DNA of 64,000 nt from Pseudomonas sp. H9 (GCF_004353925.1 NZ_SMOK01000007.1:62001-126000); one strand, 5' to 3'. Counted from the first letter of the stretch, positions 39,578 through 49,972 are shown. Notes: generated by a model not told the origin, from the sequence alone. Made by a program: numbers and translations.

Positions 39578-40365
39578 GGCTGAGTCGCTGGCGGCTGGTC
39601 GTTGTGATCGTCAGTGGTGTCTTCAGCATGGTCGCCGCGCTTGCGGATCAGCCCGCCAAACAGCACGCCGATCTCGAACAGCAACCACATCGGCACGGCC
39701 AGCAGGGTCTGCGAGAAGATGTCTGGCGGGGTAAGGATCATGCCGACGACGAAGCAGCCGATGATCACATAAGGGCGAATCTTCTTCAGGTACTTCACAT
39801 CGACGACGCCGATCCACACCAGCAGAACTACTGCCACGGGAATCTCAAACGCCACGCCGAAGGCGAAGAACAGGGTCATGACGAAATCCAGATAGCTGGA
39901 AATGTCGGTCATCATCGACACCCCTTCAGGGGTGGCGCTGGCGAAGAAGCCGAAGATCAGCGGAAACACGAGGAAGTAAGCAAACGCCATCCCGGCGTAG
40001 AACAGGATGATGCTGGAGATCAGCAAAGGGATGGCAATACGCTTTTCGTGGCGGTACAGGCCCGGCGCGATAAAGCCCCAGATCTGCTGGAGAATCAGCG
40101 GGATCGCCAGGAACAGCGAAACGATCATGGTCAGCTTGAACGGCGTCAGGAACGGCGAAGCCACGTCAGTGGCGATCATCGTCGCATTGGCCGGCAAGTG
40201 CGCACGCAGCGGAGCCGACACCAGGGTGTAGATCTGCTGCGCGAAGGAAAACAGCCCGGCGAAGATCAGGAAGATGGCCGCGACGCAGCGCAGCAGGCGA
40301 GTACGCAGCTCGGTGAGGTGCGAAACCAGCGGCATCGGCTGGTCGTTTTCCGGAATATCGCTCAT
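39574..40365 (-). CDS. tatC: Twin-arginine translocase subunit TatC
   Basis: A 263-residue protein with six predicted membrane helices; the N-terminal [12 protein letters not shown] segment is the signal-peptide recognition site of TatC. It forms the receptor complex with TatB for folded Tat substrates. It overlaps tatB (ATGA) and rsmE (GTGA). The C-terminal tail is polar. Confidence 0.96.
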   Translation of the reverse strand: MSDIPENDQPMPLVSHLTELRTRLLRCVAAIFLIFAGLFSFAQQIYTLVSAPLRAHLPANATMIATDVASPFLTPFKLTMIVSLFLAIPLILQQIWGFIAPGLYRHEKRIAIPLLISSIILFYAGMAFAYFLVFPLIFGFFASATPEGVSMMTDISSYLDFVMTLFFAFGVAFEIPVAVVLLVWIGVVDVKYLKKIRPYVIIGCFVVGMILTPPDIFSQTLLAVPMWLLFEIGVLFGGLIRKRGDHAEDTTDDHNDQPPATQP

Positions 40366-40742
40366 GGGGCTCGCGGTGGCTGTGTCGGTTCAGTGGTCGT
40401 GCTGGCGGCCGGCGTGGTCCCGGCGTTGGCGACAGGTGAAGTGGTGACGGCTTCGCTGGTGGCAACTGGCGCTGCAGGTGTCTCAGGGCTGACGCTTTGC
40501 GGGTTGAGGATCTTGCGCGCTTCCTGCTCCATGGAGAGGATGTGCTCGTTGTGCAACTGGCGACGAATGTCGTCGGCGCCGATCTCACGTTCCACTTCCT
40601 GCTTGATCGCATTGAAGCTGCGTTTGAGACGGCCTATCCACAAGCCAGCCGTACGCGCAGCCCCCGGTAAACGCTCAGGGCCGAGCACCAGCAGGGCCAC
40701 AAGGCCCACGAGCAACAGTTCGCTGAAGCTGATCCCGAACAT
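40362..40742 (-). CDS. tatB: Twin-arginine translocase subunit TatB
   Basis: A 126-residue protein: one N-terminal membrane helix ([26 protein letters not shown] without the flanks), then an amphipathic helix and a Pro/Ala/Thr-rich tail. The Glu at residue 8 and the GPERLP hinge mark it as TatB rather than TatA. It is 3 bases after tatA and overlaps tatC. Confidence 0.95.
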   Translation of the reverse strand: MFGISFSELLLVGLVALLVLGPERLPGAARTAGLWIGRLKRSFNAIKQEVEREIGADDIRRQLHNEHILSMEQEARKILNPQSVSPETPAAPVATSEAVTTSPVANAGTTPAASTTTEPTQPPRAP

Positions 40743-40745
40743 TGA

Positions 40746-41015
40746 TCAATCTTTCCTGATCGGCTCTTCGACCTTGTGTGCCTGGCCGTCGATGGTTTGC
40801 GGCTGGTTCAAAGGCGAGGCGGCTTGTGGCTGAACGGGTTGCACCGGTGGTGGGGTTTGTTCGGCCGGTTTGGTCTCATCTTCGTTCATGGCTTTCTTGA
40901 AACCCTTGATCGACTCGCCCAGGTCGCTGCCGAAGTTTTTCAGCTTCTTGGTACCGAACACCAGTACCACCACGACCAGCAGGACGATCCAGTGTTTCCA
41001 GTCAAAAATACCCAT
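40746..41015 (-). CDS. tatA: Twin-arginine translocase subunit TatA
   Basis: An 89-residue pore-forming Tat subunit: short N-terminal membrane helix ([16 protein letters not shown]), the [20 protein letters not shown] amphipathic helix and a Pro/Gln-rich tail. First of tatABC, 25 bases after hisE. Confidence 0.96.
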   Translation of the reverse strand: MGIFDWKHWIVLLVVVVLVFGTKKLKNFGSDLGESIKGFKKAMNEDETKPAEQTPPPVQPVQPQAASPLNQPQTIDGQAHKVEEPIRKD

Positions 41016-41040
41016 GGTGCAATCCCTCGATTGAATTCAG

Positions 41041-41376
41041 TTAGGCCGATGGCTGACGCGCGGCTTTCTCGGCGTGCCCGGACAGGCCAAAGCGACGGTC
41101 CAGCTCATCCAGCACCGCTTGAGGGTGCTGACCCAGTTGGGCGAGCATGACCAGGCTATGGAACCACAAATCGGCAGTCTCGTAGATGACATCGCTGTAA
41201 TCTCCGCTGTGGGCGGCATCCTTGGCAGCGATGATGGTCTCGATCGATTCTTCGCCGAGCTTTTCCAGAATCTTGTTCAGGCCTTTGTGGTAAAGGCTCG
41301 CCACGTAGGAACTGTCAGGTTCGGCGCCTTTGCGCGCTTCCAGCACTTCGGCCAGGCGGTTCAGGGTGTCGCTCAT
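41041..41376 (-). CDS. hisE: Phosphoribosyl-ATP pyrophosphatase
   Basis: A 111-residue HisE that cleaves PR-ATP to PR-AMP, the second step of histidine synthesis. The MazG-like helical motif [14 protein letters not shown] and [14 protein letters not shown] are present. The ATG at 41376 is one base after the hisI stop; a longer open frame to 41511 only reads through hisI. Unlike in enterobacteria, hisI and hisE are separate genes here, the usual pseudomonad state. Confidence 0.95.
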   Translation of the reverse strand: MSDTLNRLAEVLEARKGAEPDSSYVASLYHKGLNKILEKLGEESIETIIAAKDAAHSGDYSDVIYETADLWFHSLVMLAQLGQHPQAVLDELDRRFGLSGHAEKAARQPSA

Positions 41377-41377
41377 G

Positions 41378-41770
41378 TCAGTGTCCTGCGTGGTAAATGG
41401 CGTTGGGGTCTTTGAGGACGGGGTCGACGGTCTTCCACTCACCGTTCTCGTACACACGGTAGAAGCAGCTTTCGCGACCGGTATGGCAGGCGATATGCCC
41501 CAGTTGTTCAACCATCAGGATGATCACATCGGCATCGCAATCCAGGCGCATTTCATGCAGTTTTTGCACATGCCCGGACTCTTCGCCCTTACGCCACAGT
41601 TTGCCACGCGAGCGCGACCAGTAGATGGCCCGCTGCTCGGCGGCAGTCAGGGCCAGCGATTCGCGATTCATCCAGGCCATCATCAGCACGCGCCCGGTCT
41701 TGTGATCCTGGGCGATGGCTGGTACCAGGCCATCGCTGTTCCACTTGATCTCGTCCAGCCAGTCTTTCAT
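41378..41770 (-). CDS. hisI: Phosphoribosyl-AMP cyclohydrolase
   Basis: A 130-residue HisI that opens the purine ring of PR-AMP (third step of histidine synthesis). Metal-binding cysteines occur in [14 protein letters not shown] and [13 protein letters not shown]. The ATG at 41770 (KDWLDEIKW) matches the family N-terminus; an upstream reading to 41890 is not supported. It follows ubiB after 74 bases. Confidence 0.95.
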   Translation of the reverse strand: MKDWLDEIKWNSDGLVPAIAQDHKTGRVLMMAWMNRESLALTAAEQRAIYWSRSRGKLWRKGEESGHVQKLHEMRLDCDADVIILMVEQLGHIACHTGRESCFYRVYENGEWKTVDPVLKDPNAIYHAGH

Positions 41771-41844
41771 GTACGACTCCGAAACTAGGGGCCCGATCCA
41801 CTTCCGACCCCTTGCGCTAGTGTGCCAGTCGGCGGCCCGGCTGG

Positions 41845-43446
41845 CTATCGACGCACGATAAGGTACAGGCCTGCCGCGAGCATCAGCCACGCGGGCCAGG
41901 CGGCCGGGGCGCTGAGGCTGGCCGCACCGGCGGCTAGGGTGGCGCCACCGCCGAGCAGGCCGGCACCCAGTAGGCGCAAGGCCCAGCCATCGCTGTTTTT
42001 CTGGCTGGGGGCGTCAGCTTGGTGCGGCTGCGACATGCGCTCCAGCAGGTCACGGGTCATGCCCGCCAGGTGCGGGATTTGCTCAACTTGGCCATGCAGG
42101 TTCTGCAGCAAGGTCTTGGGGCTGACCCGGTCGCGCATCCAACGCTCCAGGAACGGCTGGGCGGTGCTCCACAGGTCCAGTTCGGGGTAGAGCTGGCGAC
42201 CCAGGCCTTCGATGTTGAGCAAGGTTTTTTGCAGCAGCACCAGCTGTGGCTGCACTTCCATATTGAAGCGGCGCGCGGTCTGGAACAGACGCATCAGCAC
42301 CTGACCGAAGGAAATATCTTTTAACGGTTTTTCGAAGATCGGCTCGCACACAGTACGGATCGCCGCTTCGAATTCGTTGAGTTTGGTGTGCGCCGGTACC
42401 CAGCCCGAATCGATGTGCAGCTGCGCCACGCGGCGGTAGTCGCGTTTGAAGAAGGCAAACAGGTTGCGTGCCAGGTAGTCCTGGTCTTCCGGGGTCAGGC
42501 TGCCGACGATGCCACAGTCGATGGCAATGTACTGCGGGCTCCACGGTTTGACGGTGCTGACGAAGATGTTGCCCGGGTGCATGTCGGCATGAAAGAAGCT
42601 GTCGCGGAATACCTGAGTGAAGAAGATCTCCACGCCGCGCTCGGCGAGCAGTTTCATGTCGGTGCGCTGGTCGGCCAAGGTCGCCAGGTCGGTAACCTGA
42701 ATGCCGTAGATGCGCTCCATCACCAGTACCTTGGGGCGGCACCAGTCCCAGTACACCTGGGGCACGTACATCATCTCCGAGCCTTCGAAGTTACGCTTGA
42801 GCTGGCTGGCGTTGGCCGCCTCGCGCAACAAGTCGAGCTCGTCATAGATGGTTTTTTCGTAATCGCTGACCACTTCCACTGGGTGCAGCAGGCGGGCATC
42901 GGCCGACACCCGCTCGGCACCGCGAGCGATCAGGAACAGCCAGGCCAGGTCTTGGGCGATCACAGGTTTCAGGCCAGGACGCACCACCTTGACCACTACC
43001 TCCTCACCACTCTTGAGCTTGGCAGCATGGACCTGTGCCACCGACGCCGAGGCCAGCGGCTCGACGTCGAAGCGGCTGAACACCTCACTGATTTTCGCGC
43101 CGAGCTGCTCTTCGATCAGTGCCACAGCCTTTTGTGGGTCGAAAGGTGGTACCCGGTCCTGCAGCAGCATCAGTTCGTCGGCGATGTCTTCAGGCAGCAG
43201 ATCGCGGCGGGTTGACAGCAATTGGCCGAATTTGATGAAAATCGGCCCGAGATCCTGCAGGGCAAGGCGCAGCCGCGCACCACGGGTCAAGTCCAGCGGC
43301 TTGCGCGGCAACCAGCGCCACGGCATCACATGCCGTAAAGCCATCAGCCACCAAGGCAGGGGCAGGTCGAACAGCAGGTCATCGAGGCGGTAGCGGATGA
43401 CCACACGCTGGATGCGTAACAGACGGCGGACGGCAAGCAGCTTCAT
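41845..43446 (-). CDS. ubiB: Ubiquinone biosynthesis kinase-like protein UbiB
   Basis: A 533-residue atypical kinase/ATPase of the ABC1/UbiB family needed for coenzyme Q synthesis. The KxGQ-type motif is in [17 protein letters not shown] (about residue 70), the alanine-rich nucleotide loop in [12 protein letters not shown] and the catalytic HADMHPGN motif near residue 285. Two C-terminal hydrophobic segments anchor it in the membrane. It overlaps ubiJ by 4 bases. Confidence 0.96.
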   Translation of the reverse strand: MKLLAVRRLLRIQRVVIRYRLDDLLFDLPLPWWLMALRHVMPWRWLPRKPLDLTRGARLRLALQDLGPIFIKFGQLLSTRRDLLPEDIADELMLLQDRVPPFDPQKAVALIEEQLGAKISEVFSRFDVEPLASASVAQVHAAKLKSGEEVVVKVVRPGLKPVIAQDLAWLFLIARGAERVSADARLLHPVEVVSDYEKTIYDELDLLREAANASQLKRNFEGSEMMYVPQVYWDWCRPKVLVMERIYGIQVTDLATLADQRTDMKLLAERGVEIFFTQVFRDSFFHADMHPGNIFVSTVKPWSPQYIAIDCGIVGSLTPEDQDYLARNLFAFFKRDYRRVAQLHIDSGWVPAHTKLNEFEAAIRTVCEPIFEKPLKDISFGQVLMRLFQTARRFNMEVQPQLVLLQKTLLNIEGLGRQLYPELDLWSTAQPFLERWMRDRVSPKTLLQNLHGQVEQIPHLAGMTRDLLERMSQPHQADAPSQKNSDGWALRLLGAGLLGGGATLAAGAASLSAPAAWPAWLMLAAGLYLIVRR

Positions 43447-44066
43447 GCGTTATCGCTGGTATCAAGGGATCGGGCAAGGCGCTCGATGCGCGCCTCGAGG
43501 CGTTCGATATCGACTTTGAGGGTGTCGAGTTCACTGAAGCGGGCTTCAGCTTCGCGTTGGCCGACCAGGGTTCGGGCTTCTTCGGCCAGGTACTCGGAGA
43601 GATTCTGGCTGATAGCGGCTATGCCCTGGCGTGTCCAACTGGCGCGGCTGCGCAGATGGCCGCTGAGCAGTTGCGTGGCGACCGGGCCAAGCCAGCGCGA
43701 GACTTCGTACTCCCAGTCCAGCTCCAGGTCTTGCAGCACGGCGACCAGGTCCAGTAGCACGGCGCTGTCACCTTCCAGCTCAACCTGAGGGCTGTGCAGC
43801 ACGGCGCTCTTGTCCTGGCTCAAGGCCAGGCGGGCCAGGCTGCTGGCCGGCGCGCGCAGGGTACAGTCGGGCGCATTGGCCCAGTGCGAGGCCAGCATCA
43901 GGCCTTCGTCACTGGGCAGGATGAACACTTGCAGTGCCGGCTGGCGACAGTCGATGGCAATCACTTTGCCATCGAGTGCGCCCAGGCGCGGCAGCGCAGT
44001 GCTGTCCAGGCGCAGGACACGGTTCAAACCGTGTTCGACGCTGGCAAGTACGCCGGCCAGGAGCAT
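43443..44066 (-). CDS. ubiJ: Ubiquinone biosynthesis accessory factor UbiJ
   Basis: A 207-residue protein with an N-terminal SCP2 lipid-binding domain (about 15-110) and a C-terminal coiled coil (about 165-205). UbiJ carries ubiquinone intermediates in the soluble Ubi complex. Its place between ubiE and ubiB, overlapping both, is the conserved gammaproteobacterial order. Confidence 0.93.
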   Translation of the reverse strand: MLLAGVLASVEHGLNRVLRLDSTALPRLGALDGKVIAIDCRQPALQVFILPSDEGLMLASHWANAPDCTLRAPASSLARLALSQDKSAVLHSPQVELEGDSAVLLDLVAVLQDLELDWEYEVSRWLGPVATQLLSGHLRSRASWTRQGIAAISQNLSEYLAEEARTLVGQREAEARFSELDTLKVDIERLEARIERLARSLDTSDNA

Positions 44067-44836
44067 CAGGGTTTGATACCGCGGTGCAAGGCCACGATGC
44101 CGCTGGTCATGTTGTGGTAGGTCACGCGGTCAAAACCGGCTTCAACCATCATGGACTTGAGGGTTTCCTGGTCTGGGTGCATGCGGATCGATTCGGCCAG
44201 GTAACGGTAGCTTTCCGAATCGTTGGTGATCAGCTTGCCTGCCAACGGCATGAAGGCAAACGAATAGGCGTCGTAGACCTTGGACATCAGCTTGTTGGTT
44301 GGCTTGGAGAACTCCAGCACCAGCAAGCGGCCACCGGGTTTGAGCACACGCAGCATCGAACGGATGGCTTCGTCTTTGTGGGTGACGTTGCGCAGGCCGA
44401 AGGCGATGGTGACGCAATCGAAATGGTTGTCCGGGAACGGCAGCTTTTCAGCATCGGCCTGGACGAATTCGATATTGCCGGCCACGCCACGGTCGAGCAG
44501 ACGGTCGCGACCAACTTTGAGCATCGACTCGTTGATGTCAGCCAGTACCACTTGCCCGGTCGGGCCGACCAATTTCGAGAACTTGGCGGCCAGGTCACCG
44601 GTACCACCGGCAATGTCGAGGACGCGGTTGCCGCTGCGCACGCCGGACAGCTCGATGGTGAAGCGTTTCCACAGACGGTGCATGCCGCCGGAAAGCACAT
44701 CGTTCATCAGGTCGTACTTGGCCGCTACCGAATGGAAAACCTCAGCGACTTTCTCTGCTTTCTGGCTTTCCGGCACGTTCTTGTAGCCGAAATGGGTGGT
44801 GGGTTCGGCGTGGTCGCCTTTGCGCTGGTCGTTCAT
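44066..44836 (-). CDS. ubiE: Ubiquinone/menaquinone C-methyltransferase
   Basis: A 256-residue SAM-dependent C-methyltransferase of ubiquinone synthesis. SAM motif [15 protein letters not shown], then [14 protein letters not shown] and the family signature [14 protein letters not shown] at the C-terminus. The start is followed by [20 protein letters not shown], typical of UbiE. First gene of the ubi-his-tat run. Confidence 0.97.
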   Translation of the reverse strand: MNDQRKGDHAEPTTHFGYKNVPESQKAEKVAEVFHSVAAKYDLMNDVLSGGMHRLWKRFTIELSGVRSGNRVLDIAGGTGDLAAKFSKLVGPTGQVVLADINESMLKVGRDRLLDRGVAGNIEFVQADAEKLPFPDNHFDCVTIAFGLRNVTHKDEAIRSMLRVLKPGGRLLVLEFSKPTNKLMSKVYDAYSFAFMPLAGKLITNDSESYRYLAESIRMHPDQETLKSMMVEAGFDRVTYHNMTSGIVALHRGIKP

Positions 44837-44962
44837 ATCGCTTCACCGGAAAAAATTACTGGCCATTCTAGGGCGTACGGTCGGATTTGTCTTGGCGGGG
44901 TGTGTCGCAGGTCAGGGCACGGGCATAATAAGCAGTATGCCTTTGAACCCAGGATTGAATGA

Positions 44963-45238
44963 ATGACCCAGATCAGCGTCGAGCGCAAACACAACCTGGG
45001 CCGCGAAGCGGCTCGGGAAAAGGCCCAAACCCTGGTCGACAAACTGGCCCGCGAGTACGACCTCAGCGCCCGTTGGAACGGTGACCGCGTAGAGGTCAAA
45101 CGCAGTGGCGCCAGTGGCAGCGTGCAGATCGGGGAAGACACCATCAAGGTTGAGCTGAAGCTGGGCATGATGTTGTCGATGATGAGCGCGACCATCAAAA
45201 GCGAGATCGAGCGGGCTTTGGACAAGGCTCTGGTGTGA
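44963..45238 (+). CDS. PHA system family protein
   Basis: A 91-residue protein of the polyhydroxyalkanoic acid system family (PHA_gran_rgn), a small protein found near PHA genes. Features: an ISVERKHNLGREAAREKAQ start, charged and without membrane segments. It stands just upstream of phaI-phaF on the same strand and convergent to nothing else. A role at the granule is presumed from context only. Confidence 0.8.
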   Translation: MTQISVERKHNLGREAAREKAQTLVDKLAREYDLSARWNGDRVEVKRSGASGSVQIGEDTIKVELKLGMMLSMMSATIKSEIERALDKALV

Positions 45239-45244
45239 AGCCAT

Positions 45245-45299
45245 TTCGCGGGGCAAGCCCGCTCCCACAGCTCCGGTGGGAGCGGGCTTGCCCCGCGAT
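45245..45299. repeat. REP element pair
   Basis: An inverted REP pair between the PHA system protein gene and phaI, loop about 10 bases. Confidence 0.93.
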
Positions 45300-45403
45300 A
45301 AATTCTCCTTAGGGTGAGGATTCTAATTTTTCTCCCTACCTTATGCTCAAGCCCAGCATCCATGGGCAGTTCCTCCATATCTTTCGAGCGTGAGGTGCAG
45401 AGC

Positions 45404-45823
45404 ATGGCAAAAGTGAATCTGAAGAAAAAAGATGACGCCCAGAGCACGCTGGGTGAAGTGCGCGGCTACGCGCGCAAAATTTGGCTGGCGGGCCTGGGGG
45501 CTTATGCCCGAGTCGGTCAGGAAGGTGCCGACTACCTGAAAGAGCTGGTCAAGGCTGGCGAGACGGTCGAGAAACGCGGCAAAAAGCGCATCGATCACGA
45601 GCTCGATGCTGCCAATAGCCAGATCGATTCGGTCAAAGGCGAGATCACCAGCGTCAAAGGCAAGGTCGAAGTTCAGCTCGACAAAATCGAAAAGGCTTTC
45701 GACACACGGGTCGCCAGCGCCTTGAATCGCATCGGCATTCCGTCTAAACATGACGTGGAGACACTCTCTGCCAAGCTCGACGAGCTGACGGCATTGCTTG
45801 AACGTGTCGAACGTAAACAATAA
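45404..45823 (+). CDS. phaI: Phasin PhaI
   Basis: A 139-residue phasin that coats PHA granules. The N-terminal segment ARKIWLAGLGAYARVGQEG is the hydrophobic phasin motif shared with PhaF; the rest is a coiled coil ending in a leucine-zipper-like segment. The ATG at 45404 follows GTGAGG and matches known PhaI starts. It precedes phaF by 10 bases. The first codons are A-rich (AAGAAAAA at 45422), compatible with Hfq/Crc contact. Confidence 0.93.
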   Translation: MAKVNLKKKDDAQSTLGEVRGYARKIWLAGLGAYARVGQEGADYLKELVKAGETVEKRGKKRIDHELDAANSQIDSVKGEITSVKGKVEVQLDKIEKAFDTRVASALNRIGIPSKHDVETLSAKLDELTALLERVERKQ

Positions 45824-45833
45824 GGAGATCGGG

Positions 45834-46571
45834 ATGGCTGGCAAGAAGAATAGCGAAAAAGAGAGCAGCTCCTGGGTCGGGGGGGTCGAAAAGTATTCCC
45901 GCAAGATCTGGCTGGCTGGTTTGGGTATCTACTCCAAGATCGACCAGGACGGCAGCAAGCTGTTCGAGTCTCTGGTCAAAGACGGCGAGAAAGCTGAAAA
46001 ACAAGCCAAGAGCTCTGTTGATGCAGCCAAGGCTTCGGCCAAGTCCGCCACCTCGCGCGTGGGCGATGTGAAAGACCGCGCACTGGGCAAATGGAGCGAA
46101 CTTGAAGAGGCTTTCGACAAGCGCCTGAACAGTGCGATTTCGCGTCTGGGCGTGCCGAGCCGCAATGAGGTCAAGGCACTGCATCAGCAGGTCGATACCT
46201 TGACCAAGCAGATCGAGAAACTGACCGGTGCTTCGGTCAAATCGGTCTCCAGCAAACCAGCAGCCGCCAAGACTGCAGCCAAGCCACTGGCTAAGGCAGC
46301 GCCAAAAGCGGCGGCCAAACCTGCGGCGAAAACCGCAGCCGCCAAGCCTGCGGCAAAACCTGCAGCCAAGGCCGCAGCGAAACCAGCAGCCGCCAAGCCG
46401 GCAGCAGCGAAGAAGCCTGCGGTGAAGAAAGCGCCGGCCAAACCTGCCGCCGCCAAACCCGCAGCACCTGCTGCCAGTGCAGCACCGGCCCCAACTGCGG
46501 CGCCTGTTGTTACTGCAGCGCCTGTCACGCCGGCACCTTCGGCAGCTGTGAGCCCAATCAGCCAGAACTGA
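45834..46571 (+). CDS. phaF: Phasin and nucleoid-binding protein PhaF
   Basis: A 245-residue two-part protein. The N-terminal half is a phasin (YSRKIWLAGLGIYSKI) homologous to PhaI; the C-terminal half (about 145-225) is histone-H1-like, built from AAKPA repeats with many lysines that bind DNA. In P. putida this protein ties granules to the nucleoid so that they are shared at division. The ATG at 45834 follows TAAGGAGATCGG. An AAGAAGAA tract lies in the first codons (45843). Confidence 0.95.
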   Translation: MAGKKNSEKESSSWVGGVEKYSRKIWLAGLGIYSKIDQDGSKLFESLVKDGEKAEKQAKSSVDAAKASAKSATSRVGDVKDRALGKWSELEEAFDKRLNSAISRLGVPSRNEVKALHQQVDTLTKQIEKLTGASVKSVSSKPAAAKTAAKPLAKAAPKAAAKPAAKTAAAKPAAKPAAKAAAKPAAAKPAAAKKPAVKKAPAKPAAAKPAAPAASAAPAPTAAPVVTAAPVTPAPSAAVSPISQN

Positions 46572-46581
46572 TTCGGGTTTT

Positions 46582-46638
46582 ATCGCGGGGCAAGCCCGCT
46601 CCTACCTGTGACCGGTGGGAGCGGGCTTGCCCCGCGAT
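46582..46638. repeat. REP element pair
   Basis: Inverted REP pair between the convergent phaF and phaD genes, where it can terminate or protect both messages. Confidence 0.93.
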
Positions 46639-46642
46639 GCTT

Positions 46643-47257
46643 TCAGCCATCCAGATACCTCAAGGCAAGCTGCTCAGCAGCATGCCGCGAGCCGTTCTCC
46701 AGGTGCGGCGCCACCAGCATCATCACCTGATACACCACCACACCCACTTCACCTTCACGGGCCAGCACCCGCTGGTAATCCAGTGAGAACAGCAGCGTCA
46801 GGGTGATCTGTTCCACCAATTGCCCCAGCGCGCGAGTGTCGCTGACCACCTGGCCTTGGGCCTTGAGGCTGGCGAGCAAGGCCGCGAGGGTACGCTTGAG
46901 CGCGTTAAGCAGGTTGCGCATACCGCGGGCCAGCTTGGGCAGGCGTCCGGTCAGGTTCGACAGGTCCTGGAACAAGAACCGGTACTGGGCCATGCGTTCT
47001 ACGATCAGGTGCAGGAACAGCCAGTAGTCCTCGGCCTCCAGGCGCACCTCAAGAGGCGGATCGAGCAGGGGTGTCAGCTCGTCTTCGAAGCGCTCGAACA
47101 ATCCCAATACCAGCGGCTCTTTGCCGTGGAAGTGGTAGTACAGGTTGCCTGGGCTGATCCCCATCTCATTGGCGATCTCCAGGGTCGATACATTCGGTTC
47201 GCCCTGCTGGTTGAACAACTGCAAGGCACACTCGAGAATTCGGTCGCGGGTTTTCAT
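46643..47257 (-). CDS. phaD: TetR-family regulator PhaD
   Basis: A 204-residue TetR-like regulator. Helix-turn-helix at about residues 20-45 (EIANEMGISPGNLYYHF), effector domain after it. In P. putida PhaD activates the pha promoters in response to a fatty-acid-derived ligand. It begins 13 bases after phaC2, as last gene of phaC1ZC2D. Confidence 0.94.
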   Translation of the reverse strand: MKTRDRILECALQLFNQQGEPNVSTLEIANEMGISPGNLYYHFHGKEPLVLGLFERFEDELTPLLDPPLEVRLEAEDYWLFLHLIVERMAQYRFLFQDLSNLTGRLPKLARGMRNLLNALKRTLAALLASLKAQGQVVSDTRALGQLVEQITLTLLFSLDYQRVLAREGEVGVVVYQVMMLVAPHLENGSRHAAEQLALRYLDG

Positions 47258-47270
47258 CCGTTCTTCTTGT

Positions 47271-48953
47271 TCAACGCGCCTGGACGTAGGTGCCGGGTGC
47301 GGGGTCCATGGGAGGGTAATTCTGGTTGCCCAGGGTCATCAGGGTTTCACGTTGGGCGCCAGAGCGCGCCTGAATCCATTCCAGCCACTGCGGCCACCAA
47401 CTGCCGTCAACCTGCTTGGCATCGTAGTACCAGGCCCGTGGGTCGCTGCTCAGGCGCGGGTTATCGGCGTAGTTCGCCTTGGGGTTGCCAGGTGGGTTGA
47501 GGATGCTTTGTACATGGCCGCTGTTGGCCAGGATGAAACGTTTTTCGCCGCCCAGCAGCAAAGTAGAGCGGTAAACCGCATCCCACGGGGTGATGTGGTC
47601 GTTGCTGCCGGCCACGCTGAAACTGTCGACGTTGACCTTCTGCAGGTCGATGGGCGTGCCGCACACCTCAAGGCCTGCGGCGTGGGTCAGCGGGTTGTGC
47701 TTGAAGAAGTCCAGCAGGTCGCCGTGCAACGCTGCGGGCAGGCGGGTGTTGTCGTTGTTCCAGTAGAGAATGTCGAACGCTGGCGGTGCCTTACCCAGCA
47801 GGTAGTTGTTGACGAAGTAGTTCCAGATCAGGTCGTTGGGGCGCATCCAGGCAAAGACCCTGGCGATCTCGCGGCCATCGAGTACGCCGCGTTGGTAAGA
47901 GCGGCGCTTGGCTGCTTCCAGGGTTTGTTCGTCGGCGAACAGGCTGGCGGGGCTGTCGATCTCGCTGTCGAGCAGGCTGACCAAGTAAGTAGCGCTTCTG
48001 ACCCGGCGTAACTGGCGCTTGGCTTGCAGGTGGCCTTGTAGCGCGGCCATGGTCAGGCCACCCGCGCAAGCGCCTACCAGGTTGACCTCGCGGCTGCCGG
48101 TGATAGCCCGGCACACATTCATGGCTTCTTCGAGGGCTTCGACGTAGCTGGACAACCCCCATTCACGGTGTCGCGGGTCGGGGTTACGCCAGCTGATCAT
48201 GAAGGTCTGCAGGCCGTTCTTGAGCATGTACTGTACGAAGCTGTTGGCCGGGCTCAAGTCGAAGATATAGAACTTGTTGATCTGTGGTGGCACCACCAGC
48301 ACTGGCCGGGCGTACTGTTTCTCGCTCATCGGCTTGTATTGGATCAGCTCCAGCAGCTCACTGCGAAACACCACAGCGCCAGGGGTGGTTGCCAGATTGC
48401 GGCCGACCTCGAATGCTTGTGGATTGACCTGGCGCGGCAAACCATCGTTGTGGCGCAGATCATCGAGCAGGTGGTTCAGGCCTCGCACCAGGCTCAGGCC
48501 ACCGGAGTTGAAGACTTCCTTGACGGCGGCAGGGTTGAGCAATGAATTGCTCGGTGCCATCGCATCGTTGAGCAAGGCAAAGATGAAGTGCGCACGGGCC
48601 CGGTCGTCGGCGTCCAACTGGCTTTCATCAATCCATTGGCGGGTCTGTTTTTGCCAGGCCAGATACGCCTGCAGCCCACGGCTGTAGAAAGGGTTGTGTT
48701 GCCACGCCGGGTCGTTGAAGCGATTGTCTCGCGAGTTGGGTTGGAGCGGGGTGTCGCCAAGCAGAACACGGCCCAGCTGATTGCCAAGGGCGAGCATGTG
48801 CTTGGCTGTGTGCAATGGGTGGCGCAGGCTGTGGCGGCTGACATTGCGCAACGTGGACAGCAAGTCACGACCGCGCAGGCCGGTGATGGCGTTCTGCACG
48901 TTCATGTACGAAGCGGGGACCGGTACCGACCCCTTCGCGGGTTTGTCTTTCAT
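47271..48953 (-). CDS. phaC2: Class II PHA synthase 2
   Basis: A 560-residue polymerase joining 3-hydroxyacyl-CoA units of medium chain length. The lipase-like box GACAGG carries the catalytic cysteine; the other triad members are in SNDHITPWD (Asp) and NSGHVQSI (His). Sequence and length fit PhaC2. It follows phaZ after 118 bases. Confidence 0.95.
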   Translation of the reverse strand: MKDKPAKGSVPVPASYMNVQNAITGLRGRDLLSTLRNVSRHSLRHPLHTAKHMLALGNQLGRVLLGDTPLQPNSRDNRFNDPAWQHNPFYSRGLQAYLAWQKQTRQWIDESQLDADDRARAHFIFALLNDAMAPSNSLLNPAAVKEVFNSGGLSLVRGLNHLLDDLRHNDGLPRQVNPQAFEVGRNLATTPGAVVFRSELLELIQYKPMSEKQYARPVLVVPPQINKFYIFDLSPANSFVQYMLKNGLQTFMISWRNPDPRHREWGLSSYVEALEEAMNVCRAITGSREVNLVGACAGGLTMAALQGHLQAKRQLRRVRSATYLVSLLDSEIDSPASLFADEQTLEAAKRRSYQRGVLDGREIARVFAWMRPNDLIWNYFVNNYLLGKAPPAFDILYWNNDNTRLPAALHGDLLDFFKHNPLTHAAGLEVCGTPIDLQKVNVDSFSVAGSNDHITPWDAVYRSTLLLGGEKRFILANSGHVQSILNPPGNPKANYADNPRLSSDPRAWYYDAKQVDGSWWPQWLEWIQARSGAQRETLMTLGNQNYPPMDPAPGTYVQAR

Positions 48954-49071
48954 CAGGCAACACTCCGTCGTCAGGCCATCAACAAACAGATCAATGCAAG
49001 AGCGACACCAACCTCATATCGCGTACCGGGTGACTGGGCGTCTTGCCTCAGGCTCAAACGGCCACGGCGCC

Positions 49072-49920
49072 TCAGGTAGGCGCTGGGCGAGGGTGCATGA
49101 CAGCACGTTGGCGCTCTTGCTGGAGAAACTTCATGATGATTGGGGCAACGGCTTCGGCCCGGGTAATCAGGAACAAATGACCGTCGTCGATTATGTGTAG
49201 CTGGGCATTGGGAATGCGCCAGGCCAACAAGCGCATATTGATCAGCGGAATCAACGGGTCGTCGTCTCCGGCCAGCACCAGCGTCGGCTGCTGGATCTTG
49301 TGTAGCCAGTGGATGCTGGTCCAGCCGAGCCCGGCAAACAGCTGCCAGTAGTAACCGAGTTTGCCTGAGGAGCGCACCTTGGCGGCATGTGCCATGGCCA
49401 GGTCCGGATCGCGGCGAAAGGCCCCGCCGTAAATCTGCGGGGCGATGCGAATCACGTGGGACGGTTGTACATAGCGCCGTGGGCTTGCCATCAGCATCAG
49501 CACTTTCGGCTTGCCTGGCACCATGACCGCGCCAGCAGCAGTAGCGGCCAGAACCAGTTTTTTGCAGCGTTCGGGGTAGTCGTGGGCAAATTGCTGCGCC
49601 AGTGCGCCACCCCAGGACACGCCGATGGCATTGACCTGTCCGTAGTCGAGGTAATCGAGCATGCGTGCGGTGAGCTTGGCCAGGCCGGGAAAGCGGTAGG
49701 GGTGCTTGGGTGTGGACGAGCCCCCGACCCCTGGAACATCGAAGGCGATCACCTCCAGATCAGGGTCCAGGGCCTGGATGAACGGAAATACCAGCTCCAG
49801 GTTGGCGCCAATGCCATTGAAAATCAGCAAAGGCGTCAAGTGCGGCTTGCCGGGGCGAACCGCGGTTCGGATGCTTTGGCCATCCAGGTCGACAGTTCTG
49901 AATATATACGGTTGCGGCAT
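49072..49920 (-). CDS. phaZ: Intracellular PHA depolymerase
   Basis: A 282-residue alpha/beta hydrolase that breaks down stored mcl-PHA. Nucleophile elbow GVSWGGALAQQ (serine at about residue 102), aspartate in AGDDDPLIP and histidine in DDGHLFLI. It sits between the two synthase genes, so polymer turnover is encoded in one operon. A hairpin precedes it. Confidence 0.95.
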   Translation of the reverse strand: MPQPYIFRTVDLDGQSIRTAVRPGKPHLTPLLIFNGIGANLELVFPFIQALDPDLEVIAFDVPGVGGSSTPKHPYRFPGLAKLTARMLDYLDYGQVNAIGVSWGGALAQQFAHDYPERCKKLVLAATAAGAVMVPGKPKVLMLMASPRRYVQPSHVIRIAPQIYGGAFRRDPDLAMAHAAKVRSSGKLGYYWQLFAGLGWTSIHWLHKIQQPTLVLAGDDDPLIPLINMRLLAWRIPNAQLHIIDDGHLFLITRAEAVAPIIMKFLQQERQRAVMHPRPAPT

Positions 49921-49945
49921 GCGCGAGGCCCTGTGGTGGATGAAT

Positions 49946-49972
49946 CGCCGAGGCCAGCCAGTGACCTCGGCG
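49946..49972 (-). terminator. Hairpin between phaC1 and phaZ
   Basis: A perfect 8-bp stem CGCCGAGG/CCTCGGCG with an 11-base loop, just past the phaC1 stop and before phaZ. There is no T tract, so partial termination or message stabilisation is likelier than a full stop. Confidence 0.55.

Noticed and set aside
41377..41511. Longer HisE reading through hisI
   Set aside because: The added residues are out-of-frame hisI sequence; ATG at 41376 gives the normal HisE length.
46184..46528. Alanine-rich minus-strand membrane-like frame opposite phaF
   Set aside because: It is the antisense of the AAKPA repeat and its hydrophobic look follows from that; no start signal.
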